From Bin80 sp965208025 (lineage in GTDB: Bacteria > Bacteroidota > Rhodothermia > Rhodothermales > Bin80), in the NCBI GenBank assembly GCA_965208025.1, contig OZ242302.1, forward strand, positions 3,286,001 through 3,350,000: a stretch of DNA of 64,000 nt, written 5' to 3'. Every line of letters begins with the position of its first letter. Position 1 is the stretch's first letter. This document shows positions 43,765 through 54,231 of this stretch, piece after piece. The position numbers and the translations under genes are program-made. Under the pieces are notes generated by a model that searched no databases, was not told the DNA's origin, and saw only the letters and a list, made by a program, of their open reading frames with translations.

Positions 43765-44949
43765 TCAGTCAGGCCATAACTGTGCAATGATACGGTCACA
43801 AACCTGCATCCCCCCCGTGGTGAGACATATCTGGTTCCCAGTCTGATTGATTAGGCCGTTTGATTGCAGAGTTGCAATTTCTTCGTACTTCTCTTTGGAT
43901 AAATTGAAGCCATATCTCGTCTTTACTTCTTCCATGTTCAGTCCATCGGATGTGCGGAGTGCCAGCATGATTTTTTCGCGGATTAAATCCGATTCTGAGA
44001 GCGTTTTCTCATGAATCTTGGCGGATTGGCCAGATGTGAGCAATTCACAATAGGTACGAAGATTGCGGATATTCTCCCATCGTATGGTCTTGCCATCCTG
44101 CCACCAGAATGAATGTGCACTGGGACCTATCCCAATGTAGTTCACATGATTCCAGTATCGGGTATTATGTTTGGCGCGATGTCCAGCACGGGCAAAATTT
44201 GAAATTTCGTAGTGTTCAAAGCCGTAGGAATTCAAGCATTTAATTGCCATAAGGAATTGATCTGCTGTTTCTTCATCCGATACAGGTTGGACGATACCTC
44301 TCTTGACTTGGTTCTGCAGGGGGGTGTTTGGTTCAATTGTTAAGCCATAGGTGGAGATATGTGGAACACCAGTTGCAGCAGCATGATGTAAATTCTGTTC
44401 CCAACCATGTAAAGAACTTTCTGGCAAACCAAAAATCAGGTCCAGAGACCAACTCACAAATCCGGAGGAACGAATCAAGTGGCATGCTTGAATTGCTTGA
44501 TCTGAGGTATGGCTACGATTCATGAATTGTAGATCCTCATCACAAAAAGACTGTACTCCGAGGCTAATTCGAGTGATCCCTATTTCTAACATTTGATCTA
44601 TTCCCTCCGTTGTAATGTCCTCGGGATTTGCTTCCAGAGTCATTTCTTGGACTTGAGATGTCTGAAAGCTTGAATGAATCTGAACTATAATTTGATGGAT
44701 TAGCTTGGGATCCAGACGTGAGGGAGTGCCCCCACCAAAGTAGATTGAACGTAAAGACGTATTGGGAAAATGGTGAGCTACTTCAATAATTTCCCTACAA
44801 AGCGCGTCTACAAACTGATTTTGAATGCTCTGGTTGGTGACGAAGTAAAAGTCACAGTACGAGCAACGCTGAGTACAGAATGGAATATGAATATACAGAG
44901 AGGCCTTTGGTTGAGAACGATCCATACCGTCAACTGAATTTGTAGTCAC
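43765..44949 (-). CDS. hemW: Radical SAM heme chaperone HemW
   Basis: 394 residues. Radical SAM motif CTQRCSYCDFYFV (CxxxCxxC), then IYFGGGTPSRLDP for SAM and ARAGHRAKHNTRYW, typical of HemW. It lacks the extra features of true coproporphyrinogen dehydrogenase HemN. HemW inserts heme into respiratory enzymes. Ends with the HemN C-terminal winged domain (LRTSDGLNMEEVKTRYGF). Probably starts a transcript that runs on to the DUF192 genes 46 bp later. Confidence 0.88.
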   Translation of the reverse strand: MTTNSVDGMDRSQPKASLYIHIPFCTQRCSYCDFYFVTNQSIQNQFVDALCREIIEVAHHFPNTSLRSIYFGGGTPSRLDPKLIHQIIVQIHSSFQTSQVQEMTLEANPEDITTEGIDQMLEIGITRISLGVQSFCDEDLQFMNRSHTSDQAIQACHLIRSSGFVSWSLDLIFGLPESSLHGWEQNLHHAAATGVPHISTYGLTIEPNTPLQNQVKRGIVQPVSDEETADQFLMAIKCLNSYGFEHYEISNFARAGHRAKHNTRYWNHVNYIGIGPSAHSFWWQDGKTIRWENIRNLRTYCELLTSGQSAKIHEKTLSESDLIREKIMLALRTSDGLNMEEVKTRYGFNLSKEKYEEIATLQSNGLINQTGNQICLTTGGMQVCDRIIAQLWPD

Positions 44950-45131
44950 AATAGATCAGGATTCCTTATAGTCGTGGGTAAATACATCCTTGGATTCACC
45001 TATACAAAATATAGCTTACGAGACAGGAGTCTGGCAATGCCACGGATCATGATGGCTTCGCGTTGAGAAAACCTGAGCAAAACACGAACGAACTCTATAC
45101 TTCGCTCTGCTCAGTGATGCTGACACTGAAG

Positions 45132-45644
45132 CTATAGAATTACACCAAAACGGAGTGGAAGCTGAACTTCAACAGCAGACTGAGCGATGATTAGAGCAGG
45201 AGTAACTTCCAAATATAATGATGTGGCTTGAAGGGAGAAAACCCATCCAGTGCCAGCGTGCAAGGAGGGTCCAGAGTCGTTGGACATTGCTTCACCACCA
45301 AGGGGGATATTTCCACCTATCCCAAAAATGAGGTACGGAGAACGTAGATTGGACGCATCCAATGTAATAATTGCGGATGCAGTCGGATGAAGAAAGTAAG
45401 CAGCTTCCTCACGTCCTTGAAGAATATAATTGTTGAAATTAATACTGGTGGCGAACGAGAGGTCTGCGTTAATCACCCATGCAAAGCGGGTATCAATCCC
45501 AATCCCCAAGGTCTCATCCGTTGTGCCTGGGACTAAACTTAATCCGAACCCTAACCTCGGTTGAATAGACTGTCCGTAGAGATTGGGGACACAGATCAGC
45601 AGAAAAAGCAACAAGACAAGGGGTTTACCAGAACTCAATCGCAT
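45132..45644 (-). CDS. Small outer-membrane beta-barrel-like protein, unknown function
   Basis: 170 residues with a signal peptide (VLLLFLLICVPNLYGQS) and alternating, glycine/serine-rich beta-strand pattern (RLGFGLSLVPG, RSPYLIFGIGGNIPLGG, LYLEVTPALIIAQ) ending in PLRFGVIL. Looks like an OmpX/OmpW-size barrel of Bacteroidota type. Not a named family to me. It stands alone. Confidence 0.6.
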   Translation of the reverse strand: MRLSSGKPLVLLLFLLICVPNLYGQSIQPRLGFGLSLVPGTTDETLGIGIDTRFAWVINADLSFATSINFNNYILQGREEAAYFLHPTASAIITLDASNLRSPYLIFGIGGNIPLGGEAMSNDSGPSLHAGTGWVFSLQATSLYLEVTPALIIAQSAVEVQLPLRFGVIL

Positions 45645-45855
45645 TTTAGCAGTGAAAGCCTAATCTTGGTTAAACCCCAGCCTCCGTCCGATGTTGCGAA
45701 TTAACTACCATAAGTTAAGATGATAGCGAATTGATTGAGTCTCGCACTACCTTCTTTAATTGGGGAGGAACTAAAAATTTGAATTCATGACCTATTCCAT
45801 TCTAAACTCCAGTGGCTGAACACTTTACAATTGAACCATAGAGATTGCTGATTTA

Positions 45856-47694
45856 ATGATGGGATCGTACGATGAAAATCAAACAGAATCCGTTAATGGT
45901 GGATCTATCACGATCACCGAGAACAAACTACTGGATATTCTTAAGAAGAATGCTCCAGAGGCATTCACCGAGGATAAGATTGATTGGGAAAAATTTCGAG
46001 CTACCTTAGGTGGTAACGTTGAATTCAGTGAGGAACGCTACCATCTAAATTGGGCTGGCAAAGCCAATGTATTTCGTATGCTTCAAAGGCCTACCAATGC
46101 TACTCTTAGACCATGTCGAGAAGAATCAATCAAATTTGACACTAGTAGCAATTTATTTATTGAGGGCGAGAATTTGGAAGTGCTTAAAATTCTCCAGAAG
46201 CCATATTTCGGTAAAGTCAAGATGATCTATATTGATCCGCCCTATAACACTGGGAACGACCAATTTATTTATCCAGACAGCTTTGCTGAGAATAAAAATG
46301 CTTATCTAAAACACATCGGTAAAAAGGATGAACAAGGACATAGTATCCGAGAGGGGATATTCCAAAAAAACAATCGGGAGAATGGCCATTTTCACTCCAA
46401 TTGGCTCAGCATGATATACCCACGACTTTACATGGCCAGAAATCTCCTGCGAGATGATGGAGTGATTTTTGTCTCCATTGACGACAATGAAGTTCATAAT
46501 TTGCGTCTTGTGATGAATGAAATTTTTGGGGAGGATAATTTTATCGCATGCTTCGCTTGGAGGAGAACAGACAATCAGTCAAATATTGGAAATGTAGCCA
46601 GAATCAAGGAATATATTTTGTGCTATGCCAAAGTTGGTTCTTCTCTTCGTTTGAACAAAATGAAATTATCTGAGAGAGCACGGAAAGAGTATAGATATTC
46701 TGATGATAAAGGCAAATATAGAAGATCAATTCTCCATCATAAAACAAGAGGTCGGTTCCACTATCAAGTCGTTGCCCCAAATGGAAATACAGTAAATGGT
46801 CCATGGATGGTTGACGAATCCGAATTCAAAAAACTCTTAAATAATGATGGGATCCATTGGGCAGGGAAAGGACATCAACACCCTTATGGGAAAATCTATC
46901 TTAAAGAGTCTAAGGGTCAAATTACGAGCGACTTTTTAGGCCTTGAGTTTGGATCTAATCAGCAAGGAAGTATTGAATTGGAGAGGTTATTTGGTGCAAG
47001 ATATTTCGATTTTCCAAAACCGGTAAGTTTGGTCAAACATTTTATAACTATTGGAACGAATGACGATGATATAGTGATGGATTTCTTTGCTGGGTCATGC
47101 ACCACTGCCCATGCAGTCCTTCAACTCAACTCTGAGGAAAAGGCTAATCGTAGATTTATTTGTATCCAAATGCCAGAATTATGTGACGGTGGATCCAGAG
47201 CTGGAAAAGAAGCCCTGAAAGCATGCTTCAATACTATTGCTGATATAGGGAAAGAACGTATTCGTAAGGTTCTAATTAATTCTGATCTTCGAGACGGGTT
47301 CAAAGTTTTCACACTTCAAAAATCCAACTTCAAAACATGGCGAGGTGAGGATATACGCACGCAACAAGATCTTGAAAAACAACTTGAAATCCATATCACG
47401 CCACTTATTGAAAATGCGGATACTGAGCATGTCCTCTATGAGTTATTACTCAAATCGGGCTTGCCTTTGACTTCCAAAATTGAAGACAGGGGCAAGTGGT
47501 TTAAGGCCGAGTATCTTAACACTCTCATTGCTTTTGCTTTGAACGACATTGATGAGGTTATAGTTAATGAGGTCGTTGCAGAAAGCCCACAAAAATTTAT
47601 TGCTCTGGATCATTTATTCCAGAATAATGATCAACTCAAAACCAATACTTCCTTGCGGATGGAAGATTCTGGAATAGAGTTTGAGACAGTTTGA
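45856..47694 (+). CDS. mod: Type III restriction-modification methyltransferase (Mod)
   Basis: 612 residues. Beta-class adenine-N6 methyltransferase motifs in order: motif IV MIYIDPPYNTGNDQFIY, then the late FxGxG-type motif I MDFFAGSCTTAHAVLQL. Target recognition region between. N-terminal DILKKNAPEAFTEDKIDWEKF is common in type III Mod. Mod sets the target site; Res depends on it. It is 53 bp ahead of res on the same strand. Confidence 0.9.
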   Translation: MMGSYDENQTESVNGGSITITENKLLDILKKNAPEAFTEDKIDWEKFRATLGGNVEFSEERYHLNWAGKANVFRMLQRPTNATLRPCREESIKFDTSSNLFIEGENLEVLKILQKPYFGKVKMIYIDPPYNTGNDQFIYPDSFAENKNAYLKHIGKKDEQGHSIREGIFQKNNRENGHFHSNWLSMIYPRLYMARNLLRDDGVIFVSIDDNEVHNLRLVMNEIFGEDNFIACFAWRRTDNQSNIGNVARIKEYILCYAKVGSSLRLNKMKLSERARKEYRYSDDKGKYRRSILHHKTRGRFHYQVVAPNGNTVNGPWMVDESEFKKLLNNDGIHWAGKGHQHPYGKIYLKESKGQITSDFLGLEFGSNQQGSIELERLFGARYFDFPKPVSLVKHFITIGTNDDDIVMDFFAGSCTTAHAVLQLNSEEKANRRFICIQMPELCDGGSRAGKEALKACFNTIADIGKERIRKVLINSDLRDGFKVFTLQKSNFKTWRGEDIRTQQDLEKQLEIHITPLIENADTEHVLYELLLKSGLPLTSKIEDRGKWFKAEYLNTLIAFALNDIDEVIVNEVVAESPQKFIALDHLFQNNDQLKTNTSLRMEDSGIEFETV

Positions 47695-47747
47695 TCAGAT
47701 CAATGACGCTCTTTATGAGCTCTTGTTTTCCTTGAACCAGACGACTA

Positions 47748-50018
47748 ATGGTATGTCTTCATTTTGATTCAAACCAACAATACCAACTGGATGCAATCCA
47801 TGCGGTCTTGCGTATTTTTAAGGGGCAGCCTGTGAAGAGCAGCAATACATTTTCTTCACACAATGCTGGGGAGTTAATAGCTGAAACAGGCTTTGCCAAT
47901 CGTTTGTATATCAATGAAAAACAAATCCTTCGGAATGTTCAGGACATTCAAAAAGAAGCACACGAAAACAAGAGACAGGTCAGAAGAAAATATGAAAAAT
48001 GGGCAGTTTCCGAGTATCTTGACGGAATGCACTTCTCTGTGGAGATGGAAACTGGCACAGGAAAAACGTATGTTTATTTACGCACGATCTATGAATTGAA
48101 CTTCAATTATGGCTTCCGAAAGTTTGTCATTGTCGTTCCTTCAATCGCAATTCGGGAGGGGGTTCTGAAAAATCTGACAATTACCAGTTCTCACTTGCAA
48201 AACTTGTATAACCGTCCGCCGACCCATTATCAAGTCTACGATTCCAGTAGGGTTGCTAACCTGAGGTCATTTGCTCTAAGCGATGCAATTGAAATTCTAG
48301 TCATCAACATAGATTCGTTTGCGAAAGACAAAAACATAATCAACCGCCCCAATGATAAATTAATGGGGAATAAGCCCATTGATTTTATCAAACGTGCAAA
48401 CCCAATAGTTATTCTGGACGAGCCGCAGAATATGGAAACAGATATTCGCAGAAATGCCATCCAGAATTTGAACTATCTCTGTACTTTGCGCTACTCGGCT
48501 ACTCATACCAAGAGATATAATTTGATTTATAGCCTTGATCCCGTTCAGGCTTATGATCTGAACTTAGTAAAACAAATCGAAGTCAGTTCCGTTGTCTCTA
48601 AGAATGATTTTAACGCTGGGTATGTGCGATTGAAGAAAATCAACACTGCACGTTCCTTATCGGCCTCTATTGAAATAGATTGTAACACGCGGAACGGTGT
48701 GAAAAGGCAATCAATTACTGTACGTGTTGGGGATGACTTATTCGCTGCTTCAGGGAAAAGAGAGGTATACAGAAACAACTATATTGTGAATGAAATTAAT
48801 GCGGAAAAAGGTAGTATCGTATTGTCTGGGGGCAGGCAATTATCAGTTGGTGAAAGGATTGGCGGACTGAATGACGATATAATGCGAGCTCAGATCTATG
48901 AGACTGTTTCCGAGCATTTTAGCAAGGAGAAGCGGTTAAACGGGATAAAAGTAATTTCCCTATTTTTTATCGACCGAGTGGCAAATTATCGTACCTACGA
49001 TGTGGAGGGTAATCCTGTCAAGGGAAAATTTGTAGAGTATTTTGAGGAAGCATTCAACCATTATTCAAATATGGAGGAATATAGGGGAGTGATTCCGTTT
49101 GAGGTGGAAGAAGTCCACGACGGATATTTTTCTCAAGACAGAAACAGGTGGAAAGATACCAGAGGCAACACCCGTGCAGACAATAAGACATATGAGTTGA
49201 TCATGCGAGAAAAGGAGCGCTTACTGGACACGCACGAACCTTTACGCTTCATTTTCAGTCACTCTACGCTTCGAGAGGGTTGGGACAATCCGAATGTATT
49301 TCAAATATGTACACTGAATGAAACACACTCTGAGTTAAAGAAACGCCAAGAGATAGGTAGAGGGATGCGATTGGCAGTGGGCAGTGACGGCAAGCGTATA
49401 TGGGATAGAAATGTGAACCTGTTAACAGTAATTGCAAATGAGAGCTACGAAGATTTTGCTCGCCAGTTGCAGAATGAAATTGAGGATGAATGTGGGGTCA
49501 TGTTTGAAAACCGGACAAAAAATAAACGAGAAAGAGTGAGCATACGATACCGTAAGGGATTTCAGTTGGATGAAAATTTCAAGGCGTTATGGGACAGGAT
49601 TAAATTTAAAACTGTCTATCGCGTTGAGTACGATACGGATGAATTAATTAGCCGTGCGATAGAGTCGGTGAAAAATATGGATGTTGTAACAAAGCCAATG
49701 CTCCAGATTGAGAAAGGGGCATTGGATTTGACAGATGAAGGGGTCAAACATCAGGTGAAAAAAACTTATAAATCCCCCAGAGAGAGAGATGATTTTTTTA
49801 TTCCAGATATTCTATCCTACATTCAGGATCATTCTCATACCAGACTCACACGTTCTACGATTTATCAAATACTGTCGGGTTCTGGGAGAATAGGCGAAAT
49901 TCTGATTAATCCTCAATTATTTGGAGATATGGTTGTTGACGCAATCCGTAATGCACTGACAGACCTGATGGTTAGAGGAATCAAATATGAAAAAATCTTG
50001 AAGAAGAATTTGAACTGA
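47748..50018 (+). pseudogene. res: Type III restriction subunit Res, helicase part, cut short by a frameshift
   Basis: 756 residues of Res. SF2 helicase motifs are SVEMETGTGKTYVYLRT (Walker A), VILDEPQNM (DExx), SHSTLREGWDNPNVFQIC and KKRQEIGRGMRLAV (motif VI). The frame ends in LKKNLN with no nuclease domain. Adding one A to the six-A run at 49990-49995 joins it to the 49997-50428 frame that encodes the missing PD-(D/E)xK domain. The subunit is therefore either broken, or phase-variable at this tract, or affected by a sequencing error. Without the nuclease it should translocate or unwind but not cut. Confidence 0.85.
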
Positions 50019-50428
50019 AATTATTTAAAGAGTATGAGTTTCACAGCAACGAACATACCTTTAGGATTAACAACCCGGACAAAACTATTAATTCCAGTCT
50101 GATTCCACTTGATTCTGGCGTAGAGAGCCAGTTCGCTCGGGACTGCGAAAGTAGGGAAGATATTGAATTCTATATCAAGCTTCCCCACTGGTTCAAAATT
50201 AAGACACCCATCGGTAACTATAATCCAGATTGGGCTCTCATTAAAAAGGAGGAGAAGGTTGTATATTTCATTGCCGAGACCAAGTCACAGGGACAAGAAT
50301 TAAAGGTGAGCGAAAGATTCAAGATAGCATGTGGAGAAGCAAATTGTAATGCACTGGAGAATGTTGATTTTCGGCATGTCTCATCTGTTAGTGATTTAGA
50401 TGAGTCAGGTAGCTTTCGCCACAAATAG
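49997..50428 (+). pseudogene. res: Type III Res, C-terminal endonuclease domain (out of frame)
   Basis: A 143-codon frame continues Res after the A-run shift: LEEEFELKLFKEYEFHSN, then the nuclease core GNYNPDWALI...VVYFIAETKS with Asp and ExK, ending SGSFRHK. There is no good start codon of its own at the join, so it is the detached end of Res, not a separate gene. Confidence 0.8.
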
Positions 50429-50656
50429 AAGTATCCCCGATGGGGTGCAAATCAATCTTGACTGGCATGCTGAAATATTCACGAAACTCCCGAACCCCGA
50501 ATCAAACAGGACTTGCTGTCCTGCTGCGAGAGATGAGCCCGCGATACCCAATGGTACTCTGGCAATGCATCAACTTGCAGTAGTCACTGAGACGTAGTAC
50601 ATGTGATCACATTTCCTCCCCAACTTTTCAGAGAATTGCAAACCGTCGAAGTCAGG
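50429..50656. other. Spacer between res and the direct repeat
   Basis: 228 bp with no supportable gene. It marks the end of the R-M unit and the edge of the rearranged segment. Confidence 0.4.
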
Positions 50657-50966
50657 AATTCATCCGACTCGTCCTCTCATGACTGATGCGTGTTCTGGTT
50701 AGTCTGGTTCTAAGCCCAATACCCGCCTCCACATCTCAAAGGCAAGCCACCAATCCACTTGAGTGCAGTGATGTGTGTCGCCCTTGGCAAACGATCTGCC
50801 ATAGATTGCAACTTCTTCTGATCATAGGCATGGTAGCTGCGCACCGAGTAACTCCTTAAAGAATCCAATATGGATTTTTTCATATGAAGGATATATTCAA
50901 GAGGGCGGGGATCATGATAAGATCGTCCAATGTATTTCTTCATTGTCGCATAGCCAACTGAACTAA
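50657..50966. repeat. Direct repeat copy A (gcdH/asparagine-synthetase 3' junction)
   Basis: About 310 bp, near 96% identical to 58505-58815 in the same orientation, with a single-base deletion and about ten substitutions. It holds the last 30 bp of gcdH and the last 260 bp of the asparagine-synthetase-like gene. The boundaries are sharp: homology starts at AATTCATCCG and stops after ACTAA. Confidence 0.88.
50699..50966 (-). pseudogene. Detached 3' end of the asparagine-synthetase-like gene
   Basis: Minus-strand frame reads SSVGYATMKKYIGRSYHDP and SYSVRSYHAYDQKKLQSMAD, matching the end of the intact gene at 58547. One C is missing near 50791, which shifts the last 30 codons. It is a gene fragment carried in the repeat, not functional. 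Confidence 0.85.
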
Positions 50967-51001
50967 CCTGAATTTCCATTGAAAAAAATGGCTGTGACTT
51001 T

Positions 51002-51605
51002 TCACATGAACTGATTTTTCAGAATTTTGTTATCAAGCCAAGGAATCGGTTGCTCTGTTTTATGATAGTTGGCGCCCATGAGTAACGGGTTGTGGGAACG
51101 ACGGGGATACTTGACGATGATCTCATCCTTGGTCAATCGGATCGTTGCACGTTTGGGAACTAGGTATTCATAGAGGGTACGATTTTCAGCTACGCTCCAC
51201 TGCTCATTCGCTCGGAGTCCAAGGATTCGGTAGAGCAGACTGGCGATCACCGTGAGTTGAACGTCCACATGAATATTCATCGGAATAGCCGCGCTGAGGG
51301 CATCCATATGAAAGAAGTCAATCGTATCGCTGATGACATTCTCAATGACCATCCGCCGTGCATAGCGATCAATCAAATGGGAAGCGGACCGTTCCATTTG
51401 ATTGGTGATCAAGAGAATCATGCGGTCGTGTCCAAGTCCTTGAATGGCAATTTACCGGGATACCCTTTCAGCTTCACGGTCTGCTCCAGGACACTTGGGG
51501 TCCGATATTTACGTCCTATATTGGTCAGCTTGATAGAACGCCATTGGCTTTGGGGAGAGTCTGGATCTCATCCATGACCGATTTGTGACGGCGGCGCAAG
51601 GTAAT
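51002..51605 (-). pseudogene. Old DDE transposase, C-terminal part
   Basis: Continuation of the transposase at 54232-55091 beyond the inserted IS21. Reading across the insertion gives LRRRHKSVMDEIQTLPK, then after a frameshift WRSIKLTNIGRKYRTPSVLE, and after another one GLGHDRMILLITNQMERSA with YARRMVIENVISD (the catalytic Glu) and HMDALSAAIPMNIHVD. Two frameshifts show it was dead apart from the insertion. The IS family of this older element is not clear to me (unclassified DDE). Confidence 0.72.
51601..51605. repeat. Target-site duplication, left copy (GTAAT)
   Basis: GTAAT here and at 54227-54231 flank the IS21 element exactly. Removing the element and one copy restores the transposase frame across the join. 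Confidence 0.85.
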
Positions 51606-51844
51606 TGTTCAACGACAATACAAATTACGGTCGACGACAAAACTTTTTACGGTTCAAGAAATCCAAAGTTTAACCATGGAGGAGCACATTTCATTGAGGC
51701 GGAGCAGCGAGCTGCGACGCCTCAATGAAGATGGTAATTTCCACGATTTGGTCCATGTCTGATCTCTCTGTTGGCCTGCTGGACACGGACAACAGCAGGC
51801 AGATTCACTTTTAATTGTGTTCCAAGGGTTCATGTGTTGATTGG

Positions 51845-52642
51845 TTAGGAAGTGGGAGATTCAGGTCCTTCGCTCGCGTTTTCTTGTCGCCGTTGGGCTA
51901 CTTCTAACCGATAACTCGGCAGATGAAGCTCTAAGACCACACAATGATGCACCAATCGGTCCACGGCGGCGGTTGCGTGCATTGGATCATAAAAGATGCT
52001 CTCCCATTGCGAGAAGGGCAGGTGGCTGGTCAGGAGCACGCTCTTGCGCTCATAGCACGCAGCCAAAAACTGGAACAGGGCTTCCATCTCTTCCCGACTA
52101 TGCTTCACATAACCCAGTCCATCAATGAGAATCCCATCAAAGCGTAGCAACTGCTGAATGAAGGGTTGGAGTCCTTGCTCCTGTTTTGCACGAAGTAACG
52201 CGTCAACCAGCGCATCCGAGGGGTAAAAGATCAATCGCCGTCCCAGATAAATCAATTCTTGCCCCAGTGCGCACATCAGATGCGTCTTTCCGCTCCCCGT
52301 AGGGCCCAGCACCAGCACATTCTCGTTCCGATCCAGAAAGCCACCTTCCAGTAGCCTGCGCAACTGATGATCCAGCTTCAACGGTAACCGCGTTCGCTCA
52401 AACGAAGCCAACGTTTTGGATAAGGGCAGCTGAGAAGCCCGTAGAGCGCGCTGAATACGGTTGTGAGTACGTGATTGCTGTTCCTGCTCAATCAACGTCA
52501 GCAAAAAGTGCTCAAAACTCATAGATTCACGACGGGCAAGGTCTGCCGCTTCATGGAGCGCCATGCGAATGCCCGGCATCCGTAACGACCGGAGTCCACG
52601 TTCAATCCCTCGCTCCAAGTCCTTTGAGGATTTGTTGTTCAT
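51845..52642 (-). CDS. istB: IS21 helper ATPase IstB
   Basis: 265-residue AAA+ ATPase that helps IstA choose and handle target DNA. Walker A GPTGSGKTHLM, Walker B ILIDGLGYVKHS, and the late DRLVHHCVVLELHLPSYR. ATG at 52642 overlaps the istA stop by 4 bp. An upstream in-frame TTG was rejected. Confidence 0.92.
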   Translation of the reverse strand: MNNKSSKDLERGIERGLRSLRMPGIRMALHEAADLARRESMSFEHFLLTLIEQEQQSRTHNRIQRALRASQLPLSKTLASFERTRLPLKLDHQLRRLLEGGFLDRNENVLVLGPTGSGKTHLMCALGQELIYLGRRLIFYPSDALVDALLRAKQEQGLQPFIQQLLRFDGILIDGLGYVKHSREEMEALFQFLAACYERKSVLLTSHLPFSQWESIFYDPMHATAAVDRLVHHCVVLELHLPSYRLEVAQRRQENASEGPESPTS

Positions 52643-54099
52643 CTCAAACCCTCCGTCAAAAGCCCATCGTAACAACCCAGATCCACGGTCGCTTCCGCAC
52701 CTGGCGCCTGGAGATATGCTTCCACCGCTACAACCGTAATCGGATGCTGATCTGCAAGCAAATGTGCTAAGGCCGCCTCAACCCCTGATTCACTCTCAGT
52801 TGCCGCCAGAAACAAGAGCTTCAAATACACCTTGTCCGATTGAGGACTGCCCAGATTGGACGCTTGGAGACAGTCATACGCCCTACGGAAGGTCTGTGTG
52901 GGAAAAAGGTCTGCGCGGTAGCGATACCCTGCAAATGCACCCGGCTTTCGGATTAGACTCCGAATCACATGGCGGTAATGAATGGAATGCGCTCCCTCTC
53001 CACAGAGACGCGGCATCTGCTCTTGAAGTCTATGCCGAGACCATACCTCGATTCGCTGAGCATACAAGCGAACCTCCACCCATTGTCCAATCAGCGTACT
53101 GGGAACCGAATAGTGATTCTTCTTCACCAGAATCGTGCTCCCCTTACTGACACGAACCCGCCGTCGTTCACAGGAATCCAGAGGACGGAGCGGTAATGCC
53201 TTGAAGAACGCTCGTTCCTCATTCAGTTTCGATTGCCGGTGCGCATTCAAGCGGGAGGTGAGTTTTCCCAAAAATCGCTCGTAGGCATCTAAACTCTCAA
53301 AGTCACGGTCTCCGCGGAGCGTGAGCGCACTCTGCACCGCATTCTTGAGGCGGTGATGGCTTTGTTCTACCTTCCCATTCTCGTGTGGACACCGGGGGTG
53401 CGTTCGACGAGGTTCTACCCCGTAGTGTACCATCAATGCCGTGTAGGATCCCGTAAATTCCTCCGAATCACCTCCTCCCCCGTTCTTGACCGCACAACTC
53501 ATGGAATCCGTTTGATGCGTCTGTGGGACTCCACCAAGTTCCGTCACCGCCTTTTCAAATCCTGCCGCCAATGCCACAAAACTCTCGGACTCGCACACCA
53601 TGACGGACTCCCAATTGGAGTACGTCAACACAAAATGGTACAACAAATGCCGGAATCGGACCCCACCAATCGTAATCTCCAACGAATTCATGTACGTAAA
53701 GTCCGATTGGGCACATTCCCCAGGGGAATACTCCTGCGCAAAGAACACTTCCTTCGGACGGTGCGCTTTCCATCCCTGTACCCGACGTTGAAACGTTCGC
53801 AGTTGCTTCGGCGAAAATTGATTTGGATACGTATCCATCAAGTATTCAAACAACGCTTTCGCTTCTAAGGTCGGATCCACCTCCAAAAACCCTACACATT
53901 CCTTCCATACCCCCGCAAATACATCCACGCGTCGACTTGGCACAGGGGGCTTTTTCAGTTCGCTCGGGAACTTCCCCGAACGAAGGTACTTGCGTGCAGT
54001 CGACTCACTCATTGCCGCCTTCGCGGCGGCGGCTTTAACGGTCATCTTATTCTTGTGTCTAAATTGAAAAACATTTTCTACCTGTTGGTCTGTAATCAT
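52639..54099 (-). CDS. istA: IS21 transposase IstA
   Basis: 486 residues from ATG 54099. N-terminal helix-turn-helix (MTVKAAAAKAAMSESTARKYLR) and the DDE core: Asp in CAQSDFTYMNS, Asp in THQTDSMSCAV and Glu in PHENGKVEQSHHRLKN. C-terminal domain VSKGSTILVKKNHYSVPSTL matches IstA. The frame is intact. An in-frame GTG 72 bases upstream lies near the inverted repeat and is less likely. Confidence 0.92.
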   Translation of the reverse strand: MITDQQVENVFQFRHKNKMTVKAAAAKAAMSESTARKYLRSGKFPSELKKPPVPSRRVDVFAGVWKECVGFLEVDPTLEAKALFEYLMDTYPNQFSPKQLRTFQRRVQGWKAHRPKEVFFAQEYSPGECAQSDFTYMNSLEITIGGVRFRHLLYHFVLTYSNWESVMVCESESFVALAAGFEKAVTELGGVPQTHQTDSMSCAVKNGGGGDSEEFTGSYTALMVHYGVEPRRTHPRCPHENGKVEQSHHRLKNAVQSALTLRGDRDFESLDAYERFLGKLTSRLNAHRQSKLNEERAFFKALPLRPLDSCERRRVRVSKGSTILVKKNHYSVPSTLIGQWVEVRLYAQRIEVWSRHRLQEQMPRLCGEGAHSIHYRHVIRSLIRKPGAFAGYRYRADLFPTQTFRRAYDCLQASNLGSPQSDKVYLKLLFLAATESESGVEAALAHLLADQHPITVVAVEAYLQAPGAEATVDLGCYDGLLTEGLR

Positions 54100-54226
54100 T
54101 TGCTTGAATCTGTGAATGAAATTCACTGATTCGCGCAAACTATCTTTAGGATGATCCCAAGATTTAATCACAGCAAAAACCGTAAAAAGTTTTGTCGCTG
54201 GCAGTAAAAAGTTTTGTCGTTAGACA

Positions 54227-54231
54227 GTAAT
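54227..54231. repeat. Target-site duplication, right copy (GTAAT)
   Basis: Second copy of the 5-bp GTAAT flanking the IS21 element. Confidence 0.85.

Larger units (their letters stand above)
51606..54226 (-). mobile_element. Complete IS21-family insertion sequence
   Basis: 2621 bp with istA and istB and 49-bp terminal inverted repeats (51606-51654 and 54178-54226, 39 of 49 matching, inner 20 bp perfect). Both ends start TGT and carry two spaced CGACAAAAC-type motifs, as expected for IS21 multiple binding sites. A 5-bp GTAAT duplication flanks it. It sits inside an older dead transposase gene. All parts look intact, so it may be active. Confidence 0.92.
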
